NCBI RefSeq assembly: GCF_003589595.1
Contig: NW_020653855.1
Span: 4,592,060 to 4,656,059, forward strand
Direction: 5' to 3'
From: Hyposmocoma kahamanoa
Taxonomy: Eukaryota; Arthropoda; Insecta; Lepidoptera; Cosmopterigidae
DNA: 64,000 bases
Part shown: positions 32,850 to 43,302 of the stretch, one piece after another
How positions within the stretch are numbered: the first letter of the stretch is position 1
How the letters are laid out: each line of letters opens with the position of its first letter
The notes under the pieces: model-generated
Database searches by the model: none
What the model was told of the DNA's origin: nothing
Seen by the model: the letters and a program-made list of their open reading frames with translations, nothing else
Program-made: the position numbers and the translations under genes

Positions 32850-33382
32850 GGCTGCCTTTCCATCAAAAATGTGGGCGGTACCGAGGCGGTGTGAGGCTGT
32901 GCAGAGGCGCGATGCGGATGCGGCGGGTTACGGTGTGGTGGGGTCATACTTTCAATAGCTTTACTTTCCTACACATATTTATGTGATCTGTACTCGCACA
33001 CATCCTAACTGCCTCCGTGGCCGAGCGGTTACCATGCCGGATTGCCACACAGAGATTCCAGATTCGATTCTCGGGCCGGGAGAAATATTTGTATGGCCTA
33101 AATTTATTTCTCTCGCGAGTTTGGGTATAATTCGTGGTTGTCTATGTGTGTGTCCATGGCACCCGCGACACAGGATTTCCCTAGTGCGGGGCTATGTTGA
33201 GTGTGTACGTAATATTACATATAATATACATCTCTCGCACACACCTCTCGCCATTTTGTATGTACAAATACTTCCACTGGGGCTACGCTAAGCGAGGCTA
33301 GGGAAATGAAGTAATCCTATTGGTGGATTTTTTCTTCGCACACCGCCTCGTTACGTCGCACATCCCTGGTGGAAAGGCAGCT
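32850..33382. mobile_element. MITE T with TAA duplication, holding SINE C
   Basis: Ends GGCTGCCTTTCCATCAAAAA and, inverted, CCTGGTGGAAAGGCAGCT; inner match GAGGCGGTGTG versus CACACCGCCTC. TAA follows at 33383-33385 and precedes at 32847-32849. G+C-rich flanks of the SINE belong to this element. Confidence 0.6.
33008..33225 (+). mobile_element. tRNA-derived SINE C, copy 3
   Basis: GCCTCCGTGGCCGAGCGGTT, GATTCGATTCTCGGGCC, TATTTCTCTCGCGAGTTTGG, GTCTATGTGTGTGTCCATGG and CTAGTGCGGGGCTATG. Inserted within MITE T. Confidence 0.75.
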
Positions 33383-33612
33383 TAAGAAGGCCAGTAATGT
33401 TTAATATTAATAAGTAAACATTTTGTATCACTTTCGAAGAAACTTAAAAGCCATAAATAAAATTGTCAAAACTTTTGCCGGCGCCAACGCCTGAGACGCT
33501 CCAAATATCCAATTTCAGCAGCGTAAATTTGTCTACTCTTTTTAATTGACAATTTTTGTTAGGCCGTATATTTTTCGCTCACACTAAGAGATTTTGGAAT
33601 TCATTTATTTAG

Positions 33613-33906
33613 TCAATTAATTCTGTCAATGGGGTACACGAAAGGAACCTCCCCGCACGACGTACCATCACCTTTGATGTCTGGTGGATCCTGGAAACAA
33701 TCGGCGAGTACTTTACGCCGATTGGTAAATTCTTTTTCCACGATGGCAAGCATTATAGTGTATGCCCGACGGCATACACAATAATGCTTGCCATCGTGGA
33801 ATGGATTATAATTAATGATGAATTGCAATTCATGAATTCTTCCTATCTTATCGACAAGATAGGGAAAAAATTTCATAAATTCGCACACCTCATCGAAGAA
33901 TGGCAT
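33613..33906 (-). other. 97-codon frame spanning a hairpin array (doubtful gene)
   Basis: Minus frame MPFFDEVCEFMKFFPYLVDK, with NRRKVLADCFQDPPDIKGDG and SCGEVPFVYPIDRIN before a stop, followed by TGACTAAATAAATG (polyadenylation-like). The first residues come from the arm of fold-back element J, and FHDGKHYCVCR/RAYTIMLAIVEKEF are the two arms of one hairpin, which argues against an ordinary gene. The C-terminal third has protein-like composition and might be a captured exon. I do not recognise it. Confidence 0.25.
33692..33865. repeat. Array of four consecutive hairpins
   Basis: AATCGGCG/CGCCGATT (about 33697-33721); a 31-bp stem TTCCACGATGGCAAGCATTA.. with loop CGAC (about 33736-33801, one mismatch); the palindrome ATGAATTGCAATTCAT; and CCTATCTT/AAGATAGG. 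All four lie within about 175 bp. Confidence 0.8.
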
Positions 33907-34738
33907 AAGTGAAGTTACTTCAAAATTTTTTATTGCTCTATTAGATACTAAAAAATATAATTCACATCCTCTCCAATTGTAGTAACTCTATCTACTAATA
34001 TTGTTGATAGAGTTACAAGAATTGGAGAGGATGTCGGTTATATTTTTCTGTATGTATTGGAGCAATAACAATTTTTGACGTAACTTCACTTATCCGCTCA
34101 CGCGATACATGCAGCCGTAGACGCATACCACATATAGAGGTGCCGGTGATAATTTTATACCGATTTATCGGATATCGAAGTTATAACAGGTAAAAGAACT
34201 AATACTAATTGCTATTTCGGTAACTACTCTAGCAAACCATAAAGTTTTTAATGCCTGAGTCTGTCATTTAAATAAAAAAAAAAATTAACAACTTCAAAAA
34301 TACGTCACGACAATCGTGTGAGTGTTATTGTTTGGGCTGGTGGTTTCGGTGTTTATTTATTGAAAACATACCGTAAGTAGCGTTTTTTAAGTTTACCCTG
34401 AATATAAATGTTTATAAACTATACTTTAAGGAGTAATTTCATGGTAAACGTTAGAAACACTCAAACGGAATATTATCATATTTACCCAAGTACACCAAAA
34501 ATTTCATTAGTGCTTTTTAAGTGCAGGATTTGCGGTGTATTACTGCATTTTATTTGAGATGTTTTTGTTGGTTGTACGGAGGGTATTTATTTAGCAATGC
34601 AGAATAATAATTTTTATTTATAAAAACTTGTATTTAAACTGAATCCTTTTCTAATTTGCGAAACCAAAAAGCCGCCATGTTGCGGTAGGATGAGCGCATC
34701 GCGTGAGCCGTTATGTCATTCTTCCATGAGGAGTGCGA
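33882..34738. mobile_element. Fold-back element J, copy 1 (split by element I)
   Basis: Starts CGCACACCTCATCGAAGAAT, ends TTCTTCCATGAGGAGTGCG, flanked by AATT at 33878-33881 and 34739-34742. Without the insert and one TA it is 235 bp, nearly all inverted repeat: AGTGAAGTTACTTCAAAA.. and CACATCCTCTCCAATT versus AATTGGAGAGGATGT and ..GACGTAACTTCACT. No protein. Confidence 0.75.
34093..34712. mobile_element. TA-flanked MITE I, single-unit copy
   Basis: Ends TCCGCTCACGCGATACATGC and, inverted, GCGCATCGCGTGAGCCGT, with TA at 34091-34092 and 34713-34714. Same sequence as 11841-12959 but one 507-bp unit. Removing it rejoins CTTCACTTA with TGTCATTCTTCC, as in the second J copy. Confidence 0.75.
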
Positions 34739-34767
34739 ATTGCAAATCTACACTAAAAATAAATGTC

Positions 34768-35240
34768 GCACGTCATGGAAGAATGGCATAATGTCGTTGC
34801 AAATTTGATATCTCCTATGTGTTAAAAATAACAATCATAGAAAAACGAAAAGCTTTCTCCTGTAAAAATTTCGAAGCAAATATTTTTGTTGATTGTCATT
34901 GAAAAGAAGATATTCACATGAGAGTTTTTTCAGACGGTTACTCTTTGATTATGCTTTTCAAATATTTACAAAACTTCCAAAATGACACATAAGAGGTTAA
35001 ATTTAAAATTGAAATTTGGCCAACGACGATAAGTAGAGTTACGTCAAACTTGTTCATTGCTAAATTAGATACAGAAACATATAACCCATATCCTCTCCAA
35101 TTCTTGTAGTCTATCTACAATATCAGTCGATAAAGTTACAAGAATTGGAGAGGATGTGGGTTATATTTTTTCTGTATCTAATGAAGCAATAAACATGTTT
35201 GACGTAACTTCACTTATGCCATTCTTCCATGAAGGGTGCG
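34768..35240. mobile_element. Fold-back element J, copy 2 (split by element S)
   Basis: Starts CGCACGTCATGGAAGAATGG, ends TTCTTCCATGAAGGGTGCG, flanked by ATGT at 34764-34767 and 35241-35244. Without the insert it is 233 bp, matching copy 1. The open frame at 35156-35350 runs out of its arm and is not a gene. Confidence 0.75.
34792..35029. mobile_element. TA-flanked MITE S
   Basis: Ends ATGTCGTTGCAAATTT and, inverted, AAATTTGGCCAACGACGA; TA at 34790-34791 and 35030-35031 (ATAA is also possible as duplication). Removing it restores the J arm GGCATAAGTAGAGTTACG. Confidence 0.6.
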
Positions 35241-35696
35241 ATGTGATTAAAATGAATAAAATATTGTTCAAGGTGTACAGGGTGTATGTAATGCGTTTCC
35301 TTGTAACACATTGTAGCAACAAACACAATGACTACTGTAACAATTTTTAAGTAATGAATTTATTATTGTGATAGAGCGGCTTTGAGAAGAAAGTATTAAA
35401 AAATAAGAAATATTCGTTAACTTCTTAAAACACTTATTGCTCCAAACTATTAAAACTTACTACAACTCACTCTAAATAACATCGCAAATAGATTTCGAAA
35501 AACTGCGGCGTCTGTTTGAGAGGCGGTTGATCAAACAACGGCTTATAAATAACTAACGTACCTGCTATTAATTTGTTCATACGAATACGTTATAAGGCTA
35601 TGTAAGAAAAGTAAGTATTTGGCAGTCCATAAATCTTTATTGCTTACGTATTATAGTTAATAAATGATTACCTAACCTAACCTATTTTGCTAGCAA

Positions 35697-35925
35697 GCAG
35701 TAATGCGACTATTATTGCGTTCCGGTATTCATATAATAAGAAGAGCTAGTGAAATTACAGGCACATGGGACTTATTTATCAACTTATGTCTCTGGGTTTC
35801 GCGAGCAGTGGTAGTGCCTCTCAGATGTTTGTGATTTAATTGTGGCACTACAACTGTTATATTATTCTTATCACCAAACGCACGACTTGTTCGTCCCGTC
35901 TTTTGGAATGATATAAAAAACGTTA
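35697..35925 (-). repeat. Family A repeat
   Basis: GCAAGCAGTAATGCGACTAT, TTACAGGCACATGGGACTTA, GGCACTACAACTGTTATATT and CGCACGACTTGTTCGTCCCG. Confidence 0.7.
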
Positions 35926-36695
35926 ATATAATAATTGCAATGTTTAATTCCATTTTGTGACAACCCTTGAATATTTATATTTGCGTATGACAGCATAGGT
36001 ACCGACACAGGCGGCGGTATCGCGAAACATCAAAGGCGTATTGTAATACAGTGACCAAATGGTACCTACATACGTCAGAATTCTAAATGATAGATTAGTT
36101 TTATTTCGTACGTTATTTCTTGTTATTCAAATATCCTCATTTTGTTAATAACAGCATCAAATGTTCTCATTCTGCTCTTCTTGTAATAACTAACACATTG
36201 GAAGCAAGCCCACCTTGCCGCGGGGACCCAATTTTATTCATATAAATTAAAAATCTTAGCTTTACTACCTTGTGTTTAAGTTTTTATTGTACCTTATCTG
36301 TACATTATCACAATAATTAATTATATATACTCCTAACATATTCGCAGAGTACTAAAAAAACCGACCGACGATTGTTTATATCACTTGCATATCACAGTAT
36401 GAATTATAAATAGGACGCAAATGTGCAAAAGCTTTTGTACTAAAACAAATTCATGACGTACGTACATTCATGTACAGTGCCTCTATTTTCTCAATGTTTC
36501 TCGGCAATCATCGGATTCCCGAATGCACACATTAATTTCAATGCCCATTAATTATTAGTTCTCTTGTTTTTATTTCCGTGTAAAATGTATACACCTGTAA
36601 AACTTTTTCCCTATTTTTAATAACATTTACTTCATGTCATTATTGTTAGCAAAAATGTAAAGTAAATAAAGTGTACTTCTTTTATATAACTTATA
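35926..36695. other. No gene recognised
   Basis: A+T-rich; only chance frames. Confidence 0.45.
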
Positions 36696-36996
36696 ATCTC
36701 AGTACAGAGTACTAAAAAACCGACCTCAAAAGTTCGTGGAATTACATCTATTTGCTAAATTTTATTGAAATCGGTTACCAGAAACTACGCGAAACCAGAT
36801 TCATCCCCTAGTTTGCCACCCTAAAAGGTGGAATGTTTTTTCAAATTGGGGAAAAAATCGAACTACTACCGAGATACCCTCTTTGCAACAAAAAAAAAGA
36901 ATCATCAAAATCAGTTCACAAAGTTATCGCGTAACATACGTATAAAAAAAACATATTGTCGAAATGAGAACCTCCTCCTTTTTGAAGTCGGTTAAA
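36696..36996 (-). repeat. Family D, short form
   Basis: TAATCTCAGTACAGAGTACT, AAAAACCGACCTCAAAAGTT, AAGAATCATCAAAATCAGTT and ACCTCCTCCTTTTTGAAGTC: both ends of a repeat I recognise as very common in Lepidoptera (ACCGACTTCAAAAAAGGAGG end). It lacks the middle block of the long form at 43303-43745. Confidence 0.7.
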
Positions 36997-37394
36997 AAAT
37001 TTATTGTCACCTAAAAATATGTCAATTACGCAGATTTTAATTAACAATAAAACTGAAACTAAATAAGACATAAAAAAACCGATTAGAGGGGGTTATAGAT
37101 CAGGTTTCGCTTATCCCAGATATGATTAATAACTCAATTTTGCTAAAGTGTCGATTATGTGAAGGCAGTATTATCGCGGTATTAAATTATGTAATACATT
37201 TTATTTATTTTATTTTATGCTACTTTTACAACATAGATTTAAATATGAGTAACCAGATGCCAATTAAAAGCTTCCACGTAATAAAATAATAAAATAATAC
37301 TACCATAAATAACTAAATAAAACTTTTATGAGAACAAAACAATCGCTTTATCGGTAACTTGAAAAGAAGTTATCAGTCATAGTAGTTTTTATAT

Positions 37395-37810
37395 TCCTAA
37401 CGCTGTTACAGAGAAGATCTATGCGACAATCGTCATTGAGTTGGTTAAATAATGTTAATGATCTTGGTAGATCTATTCATTCTCAAATTCGTGCGACTAA
37501 ATGGAACACGAAGCAAAGTATTTTTACGAAACTTCTTAACTGGAACTTTGAGTATAATGTTAAAGAGGAGCTCTGGACAATCAATCTTATTCTGTGCAAT
37601 GTCCAGCAGAAAACACGCATTAGCTATATATTTCTCTGCAGACATAAAGGTACTCCAAATAGGGCAGTTTAAATTTGTAACTTAAAAATCTAGTAAACTT
37701 CTTCTGTATTTTTTCAATGCTGTTAGAGTAAGTATCGTAGTAGGGATTCCAAATTTGCGATGCATACTCAAGGTGGCTACGAACATAAATGCGTCAAAGA
37801 ATGTTTAGGG
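37395..37810 (-). pseudogene. Jockey-like LINE C-terminal remnant
   Basis: Minus strand: YVRSHLEYASQIWNPYYDTY, SNSIEKIQKKFTRFLSYKFK, LPYLEYL, then in another frame SAEKYIANACFLLDIAQNKI, DCPELLFNIILKVPVKKFRK, RVPFSRTNLRMNRSTKIINI. The VRSHLEYAS.IW.PYY......IE..QKKF.R.L.YK and R....D..FL......IDCPELL......VP...R....L..PF.RTN patterns are diagnostic of this LINE group. One frameshift and several substitutions. Confidence 0.75.
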
Positions 37811-38469
37811 TTTTCATATTTTTAAATCTTTCTGAGGTACGATTGATAAATTTTATTTATTATATAATATGTATAACAATAATATATAATTTTATATTCA
37901 TCAGAATGGCTAAACAATTATGGTTACTTACTAACGGATACATCAATCAGTTCAATCAATCCTCCGCCCCAATGCCTTAAGTCAGTACCCGAGGAGCTCT
38001 CAGAATTTGGTCTAAGTGGCGAACCCATACTAGACCGTTATTCATTAACAGCCCGTGTGAGGTGTCGTGTTACTATGCTAATCTCCTATCTACATCTGAA
38101 GTGTAGCTACGAGCCAGCACTCGATCTCCTGCTACGAATACACGGGTTAGATTTTCCGTATCCTGGATTGCAGTTAGGTTAGGTTGTCAAGGAGTCGCCC
38201 TCGAGGGTCCTGGGATGTTTCAAAGTCTGGCTTTCGCCGGAATGATCTTATCTACCAGGGTTCCACTCAAACGACATCATTGCCAAAATATTATGTACCT
38301 AAAATAAGCAAAATTAAATTATGTAATACACTTTATATTCCTCAGTCAATAGACGACTAAACAAGTATGGTTACTTAGTAACGAATACACCAGATTTTGT
38401 CGCCGTATAGTTTTTCGACTAAATAAAAAATTAAATTAATTAATATTACATCCTTAACTACGGTGTGCA

Positions 38470-38850
38470 GACGTGGTCCTTGTCTGAAAGTCCAAGATCA
38501 AGGTTTGCCAAAGAGCGATGGAACGCAGCATATTAGGTGTAAAGAGGATGGATAGAATCCGGAACACTACTCTGCACTCGAACATACGCATAATCGATAC
38601 TGGGAAAAGGGTTGCCAGGCTGGAATGGGACTGAGCTTGACACGTCTGTCACATGCACCCACAGAGATGGCACAGCCACTAGGTGGATGCCGGAGAATAG
38701 CCAGTGACGACGAGGCAGACCAAGAAGGAGATGGCGTGACGACTTGGACGCATTATGTAATCAATCGACGCGTCAAACAGGGAACTCTGGAAGTCAAGAG
38801 GAGAAGCTTTTACCCAGCAGTGGGACACAGGAGACTAATTAAAAAAAAAT
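38470..38850 (+). pseudogene. RTE-like LINE C-terminal remnant
   Basis: Pieces in three frames: QRAMERSILGVKRMDRIRNT (frame 1), THNRYWEKGCQAGMG versus IIDTGKRVARLEWD, RWMPENSQ-like DNA, RRRGRPRRRWRDDLDALC, RELWKSRGEAFTQQWDTG. This is the canonical end of lepidopteran endonuclease-RTs (AMER.MLGV...D.IRN..IR..T...D...R.A.LKW.WAGH..R.....W......W.P....R..GRP..RW.DD). Frameshifted repeatedly. Confidence 0.7.
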
Positions 38851-38879
38851 TAATATTAGACAACATCTCATACGTTGCC

Positions 38880-39075
38880 CTGATTCCAAAGCAAGTAACC
38901 AAAGCCCTTGCGTTATGGAAATCGGAAACAGCGACAAGAAACTCAGACCTGAGACAAATAGAAAACTTAGTTCTTTACATTGAGCTAACCGGGAATCGAA
39001 CCCGGGACCTCAAACCACGGAGGTCATTTACTGCCATATTCCCCGCGACCCTGGATTTTTCTGTAGAGAAGGAGC
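38880..39075 (-). mobile_element. tRNA-related SINE fragment (type 3)
   Basis: Minus strand contains GAGGTCCCGGGTTCGATTCC then CGGTTAGCTCAATG: a pol III box B in tRNA-like context, with GACCTCCGTGGTTTGAGG before it. A different body from SINEs B and C. Not a complete cloverleaf. Confidence 0.4.
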
Positions 39076-39204
39076 TGCAAAAGAGTGTCAATCCTTTGTG
39101 TATCCTTCACAATACGTAATAATTTGTGATTCTATCCATCCACGATAATTTCAGCATTGGACATGATAATACCATATTTCGAAGACTACTAACCATTTAC
39201 ATAT

Positions 39205-39485
39205 ACAAGTTTATTACTAATGCCGGGGAAATAAAATCTGCCTGACTTCACTGGCTAGGGCATGTGGAAATAATGATAAAGGATCTTCCTGTCAAAAGAG
39301 CCATCGTGCAGTCCGAAATATCCCAGGAAGGATGGAGTCGCCGAAGACTTGAAGGAGCTGAATGTGCCCGAATGGTCGGAATTGGCACATGACCGAAAGA
39401 AATGGCGTACTTTGGTGTCGGAGGCCAAGATCCACTTCGGGTTGCTGAGTCAGCGAAGGAAGTTACCGTTGTCTGAGTTAATGTT
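39205..39485 (+). pseudogene. RTE-like LINE C-terminal remnant
   Basis: LTSLARACGNNDKGS in one frame (from LxWLGHVExM), DLPVKRAIVQSEISQEGWSR in another, then VAEDLKELNVPEWSELAHDR and KKWRTLVSEAKIHFGLLSQR. The D...L.V..W...A.DR..WR.LV.EAK.H.G...Q block is intact; the rest is frameshifted. Confidence 0.65.
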
Positions 39486-39779
39486 CATGCTTCTATTCCG
39501 TACATAACAATTGCACATCACACCTTGATTTATATTATTCAGTGACGTCACAGTGATTGCGGTATTATTAATGCCTTCATGGCGACTGATTTCAATCGCT
39601 TCCTACAAAATTACACCAAAACACTTGCAAATAATGTTATAAGCTTGATTTTCAATTATTTTCTAGTCGCGAAGACGTCAGCGCCAGATGCCACCGTAAT
39701 ATTACCAAGCGTTTGGTATAAGATAACAATTTATAGCGTTTTTTCCCATTGTTATTTATTTATCACAATGAAAGAGGTG

Positions 39780-40275
39780 GAAGAAGAAGCATCAAGCTGT
39801 GGAATTCTCTGCCTGAATAAATCAGACGCGCTAAGTCTGTTGAGTCTTTCAAAACTCTACTCTAAGCTCATTATCGTACACTCTAATTATAATTATTATT
39901 TCACCTATTCTTACCTATTTCAAATTTTATGTGTTATAATTATGTTTTATATAATCCTACTTTCATTTTGTGTAATCATATGTATTTTTTGTTATTTATT
40001 TATTGGATGTCCACTTTAAACTATTTTTATTATTATTTTTCTTTTTCCATTTGTGTATGTGTTACGTGTTTTAAATACGTATTCTGTGGCGTCCTAAATT
40101 TATTACTATCTCAATGTTTTTCCTGCAACCCGAAGGTTGCCAGGAAGAGATTGCTAACTTTAACTTTAAAATTGTAACAAGGCCGCCTGTTATACCTGTC
40201 GTTTTATTTTTTTTTTGTATTATTTTTTATTTGTCCCAGTGTTGCAATAAATAATGTTTGTATTGTATTGTATAA
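39780..40275 (+). pseudogene. CR1/L2-like LINE 3' end
   Basis: Reads IKLWNSLPE, a stop, IRRAKSVESFKTLL-like sequence, then a long A+T-rich 3' region with AAGGCCGCCTGTTATACCTG and a (TTGTA)n tail. The LWNSLPE.IR....S..SFK..L motif and the GC(C)GCCTGTT element also occur in the LINE at 49369-50915 (RLWNSLPESIRR, AAGGACGCCTGTTGC). Confidence 0.6.
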
Positions 40276-40374
40276 ACGCTTTTCAAAAACTGTTGCCAAG
40301 AAACATACATCGTTTTGAAGGTCAGACGAAATTTTTATTGAATGTCAGAATGTTTCATATTCAATTATTTTTTT

Positions 40375-40500
40375 TGTGTAATTACTCCACTAGTTTCTTA
40401 TAGTTACTAATATAAAGATCGAATACCTAGAAAAAATTCCTTCGATCCGCCCGGATTCGAACTAAGACGTCTCAAACTCCTAGCAAATCGTGTCAGACGC
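40375..40500 (-). mobile_element. SINE B fragment
   Basis: Minus strand: TAGTTCGAATCCGGGCGGAT, GGAATTTTTTCTAGGTATTC, GATCTTTATATTAGTAACTA, AACTAGTGGAGTAATTACAC. The 5' body is absent. Confidence 0.6.
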
Positions 40501-40894
40501 TATGCATATGCATAAGCATATAATTATATTTAGTACATTTTGATCAATATTAGCGCTTTCCTGATGTAGTTTACAGGGTTTTAGGTTAAGGGTATATTTT
40601 TTCCTATAAATTTTAAAACCAATTACCGGCGTCAATTTCTCAAATCCATTTATGGTTTTCGGAAATGACGATTTGTTATTTTATACGGCCATTGAAATTA
40701 TACGGTTAAAGGGTAGTTATTTAAGGCAGAAGGTAAGGATAATGCTATTTTAATGTATAAAGCCCCGGGCCAAGATCAGAGGTCGGCGAGAGGTTCAAAA
40801 TGGCGGTCTCGGAGCGCTTTTGCGTTTCATTTTTACAAATTTCAATTTGACTTGTAAACTAACTAGTTTAAAAATTGAAATTGGCAAGGTTTTG

Positions 40895-41025
40895 ACGAAT
40901 CGAGCCGAATTGGGTGATAAATCTTTCATAGATTCCTCATAGATGGCGCTACGACTAAAAAGTCGTTGAAAAACCAAATACAAAGACACAACGCAAGCAC
41001 ATAGAAAAATTCGTGAGATCCACAA
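40895..41025 (+). mobile_element. SINE B 5' fragment
   Basis: AATTGGGTGATAAATCTTTC, AGATGGCGCTACGACTAAAA, AAGTCGTTGAAAAACCAAAT and AGAAAAATTCGTGAGATCCA; it stops before the tRNA-like part. Confidence 0.6.
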
Positions 41026-41194
41026 CGTGAATTTCAATTCGTTTGTGGTGAGAGTACCGACCGAACATCTATCGACCTTTATGAAGGAAGAGTTTCGGCC
41101 GAAGGGTGTCAAATATCGGCGATTCCGCCACACGTCGCCGACAAGTGTGTAACCAAAATACAAATAAATAAATAAAATAAACAAAAAGTAATGT

Positions 41195-41307
41195 GACTTT
41201 TATTACGCTCCGGTTTTGAAGGGGGTTGGTGAAATTACAGGCATATTTACCAACTATCCTTAACAGGTGCCACTGAGATCTTCAAATCACAGAGAGGCAC
41301 TGCCATG
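41195..41307 (-). repeat. Family A, partial
   Basis: TTATTACGCTCCGGTTTTGA, GGTGAAATTACAGGCATATT, AGAGAGGCACTGCCATGGC. Confidence 0.55.
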
Positions 41308-41932
41308 GCAGTTAAGTATACCCTAATGATCGAAAGAGAACAACGTAAATTTGCACGGTATCTTTATAAAAGGCGGTACGGCTATTACCCATTTCTTTTT
41401 CCCTCGCTATTTGTTACTGGGATGGTTGGTCTGGAATCCCTGTTGGAAGATTATGTTGCATACCCATCACTGCTTGCTCTTACGACACAGTATAGATAAT
41501 CCTTCCGTTTTAGAAAGACTGGGTCGATTTGTACCAGATCGTTATACTAGTACAGTGGGCCCACTTAGGGCAGCGCGCACGCAACCTCGTTGCAATGCCA
41601 AGCACAACGCGCCCTCTACAGGGTTTCAACGCACCGACCACTAGAGCGGTAGTCTTATTGAATGAGTTCCTCGCTCTTGACCAGGTTGTTGATGTGTTCG
41701 CGGATAGTTGGTAGCAACTCATAGCCGCTATTGTAAATTTTGTGAATTTATGTTATTGTAGAACTGTTTAGAATTCAAATTGTTATTAATATTATTTTGT
41801 GTTTGTTACTTCTATTATAATTCTTATAATTGTTATTATCATTTTATAATTAATATTATAATCCAATATCTTGCTGGGCGTGTTGGTTAATCTGTAAGTC
41901 CGCAAGAATTTCTTTATAAATAAATAAATAGC
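41308..41932 (+). pseudogene. R1/Jockey-like LINE C-terminal fragment
   Basis: Frame 1: IEREQRKFARYLYKRRYGYY then PFLFPSLFVTGMVGLESL. Frame 2: SIDNPSVLERLGRFVPDRYT then STVGPLRAARTQPRCNAKHN. Frame 3: LNEFLALDQVVDVFADSW. The (L)E..QR.FAR.LY.R.YGYYP.LFPS.FV.GMVG and VPD....LRRA..TTR motifs fit the end of a LINE ORF2. Two frame changes; 3' end has AAATAAATAAATA. Confidence 0.75.
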
Positions 41933-41934
41933 GT

Positions 41935-42290
41935 CGGTCACCCTAAGACTAAAGTTGAAAAAGTCCCATGTGTCTGTAATTTCCTTACCCTTCTAAACCG
42001 GAACGCAATAATGCTGACATTACTGCTTGGCGGCAGAAATAGGTAGGAATAGGTAGAAATAGGTAGGTGAATGCTCACTGATCCCACGGCGCCGACTCAA
42101 CCGGCGAGAGGGAAACCCGGGGGGGTTTTAGTGGGGTAGGCCCTCCAGTCTGGAGGGAGAGTCCCCACATAACCCCTGAGTATCCCTGGGCTCAGGGGTA
42201 TCCATAAAGATTTCCCCCTCGTCAAAAAAAAAAAAAAAAGGTGGCAGTACTTCCCTGGACGAACTCTTTCACATGGAGCAAGGAGAGTAC
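41935..42290 (+). repeat. Family A split by a poly(A) retroposon
   Basis: CGTCGGTCACCCTAAGACTA to GCGGCAGAAATAGGTA, then after the insert GGTGGCAGTACTTCCCTGGA and CTCTTTCACATGGAGC. Confidence 0.7.
42066..42240 (+). mobile_element. GC-rich poly(A) retroposon
   Basis: GTGAATGCTCACTGATCCCA, GGAAACCCGGGGGGGTTTTA, CCTCCAGTCTGGAGGGAGAG, CTGAGTATCCCTGGGCTCAG, ending in a run of 16 A. I recognise this as the 3' end of a lepidopteran LINE or a SINE borrowing it. Before it, AAATAGGTAG is present three times, probably slippage or target duplication. Confidence 0.6.
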
Positions 42291-42518
42291 TTCCATGAAC
42301 ATTTTTTTCCAATTTTGTAATAATAATTTACAACAAACTAGAAAACTTATAATATATAACCTCAGATAATACAAAATCAGAACATATTTTTCGTTCCCAA
42401 AAAATCATTAAAGAATATAAAAATATTCTTATTTAAATTTCTTCGAATTGTGTAACGTATTCTTTTTTTATTAAATAAATTAGATGGAAACAATGTGTTA
42501 AAAGGTTTTAAGTTATTT

Positions 42519-42925
42519 TTAACCGATTTCAAAAAAGGAGGAGGTTCTCAATTCGACTGTATGGTTTTTTTGTATGTACATACATATGTTACGCGATAAA
42601 TCCGGTATTTCCGAACCGATTTTCATGATTCTTTTTTTGTTAGAAAAAAGGTACCTCTATAGTGGTCCCATTTCAATTTGAAGAAAATCATCCACCTCTA
42701 AGGGCGGCTGTTCACGCATGAAGATTCATTTTTATAAATAGCGCCTAAATTTTACTTAAGGAGCAATTATTTTAGTGGTTGGTTTTGCTATTCTCCAATT
42801 CAAGGCGTTTTTCTCTCACTATGCATATATACAACTGAGGGATATTTCAATAAAACTTAGCAAATAGACGTAATTCCACGTGCTTTTGAGTTTTTCTTAG
42901 TACTCTGTACTGAGATTATAAAAAC
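42519..42925 (+). repeat. Family D, long form
   Basis: TTTTTAACCGATTTCAAAAA to TAGTACTCTGTACTGAGATT, with the middle block AATTATTTTAGTGGTTGGTT and CCAATTCAAGGCGTTTTTCT. Confidence 0.7.
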
Positions 42926-43302
42926 AAATGTATTAAAAACCTACTCATAGCACACAGTACGATCTAAGCAGTATTTTCTTGGACGAACTCTACTGTTACT
43001 AATTGCATTCCGGCCAAGCGGTATAATATACTGTAGAACAATACTATATAACATTATGTTGTAAACCAAAACATTTGATGTCTGTAAAGGCTGGAGCCTA
43101 AACTAGGATACCCTATGCTATTAGACCTACGGATAAAATATTCTGAAAACAATGACTACGACAAAAATTATTCTTAAGAGAGATAAGCAAAAATTTCATT
43201 TAAACAAAGCAAAATTAATCGTATTTTTATTGTGTAATAGAAAAGACCTATCAATTAAGAAAGAAGCGTACTCCCATTAACCTACCACCGTTGTATAAAA
43301 TA

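Noticed and set aside
37421..37685. Plus-strand frames of 77-83 codons
   Set aside because: The minus strand holds a recognisable LINE C-terminus; the plus frames are its shadows.
38173..38187. TTAGGTTAGG, the insect telomere unit (also near 47615)
   Set aside because: Only two units at each place; no array.
39579..40177. 146-codon frame with hydrophobic, membrane-like stretches
   Set aside because: A+T-rich LINE 3' sequence translated in a wrong frame; the real LINE motif LWNSLPE lies in another frame.
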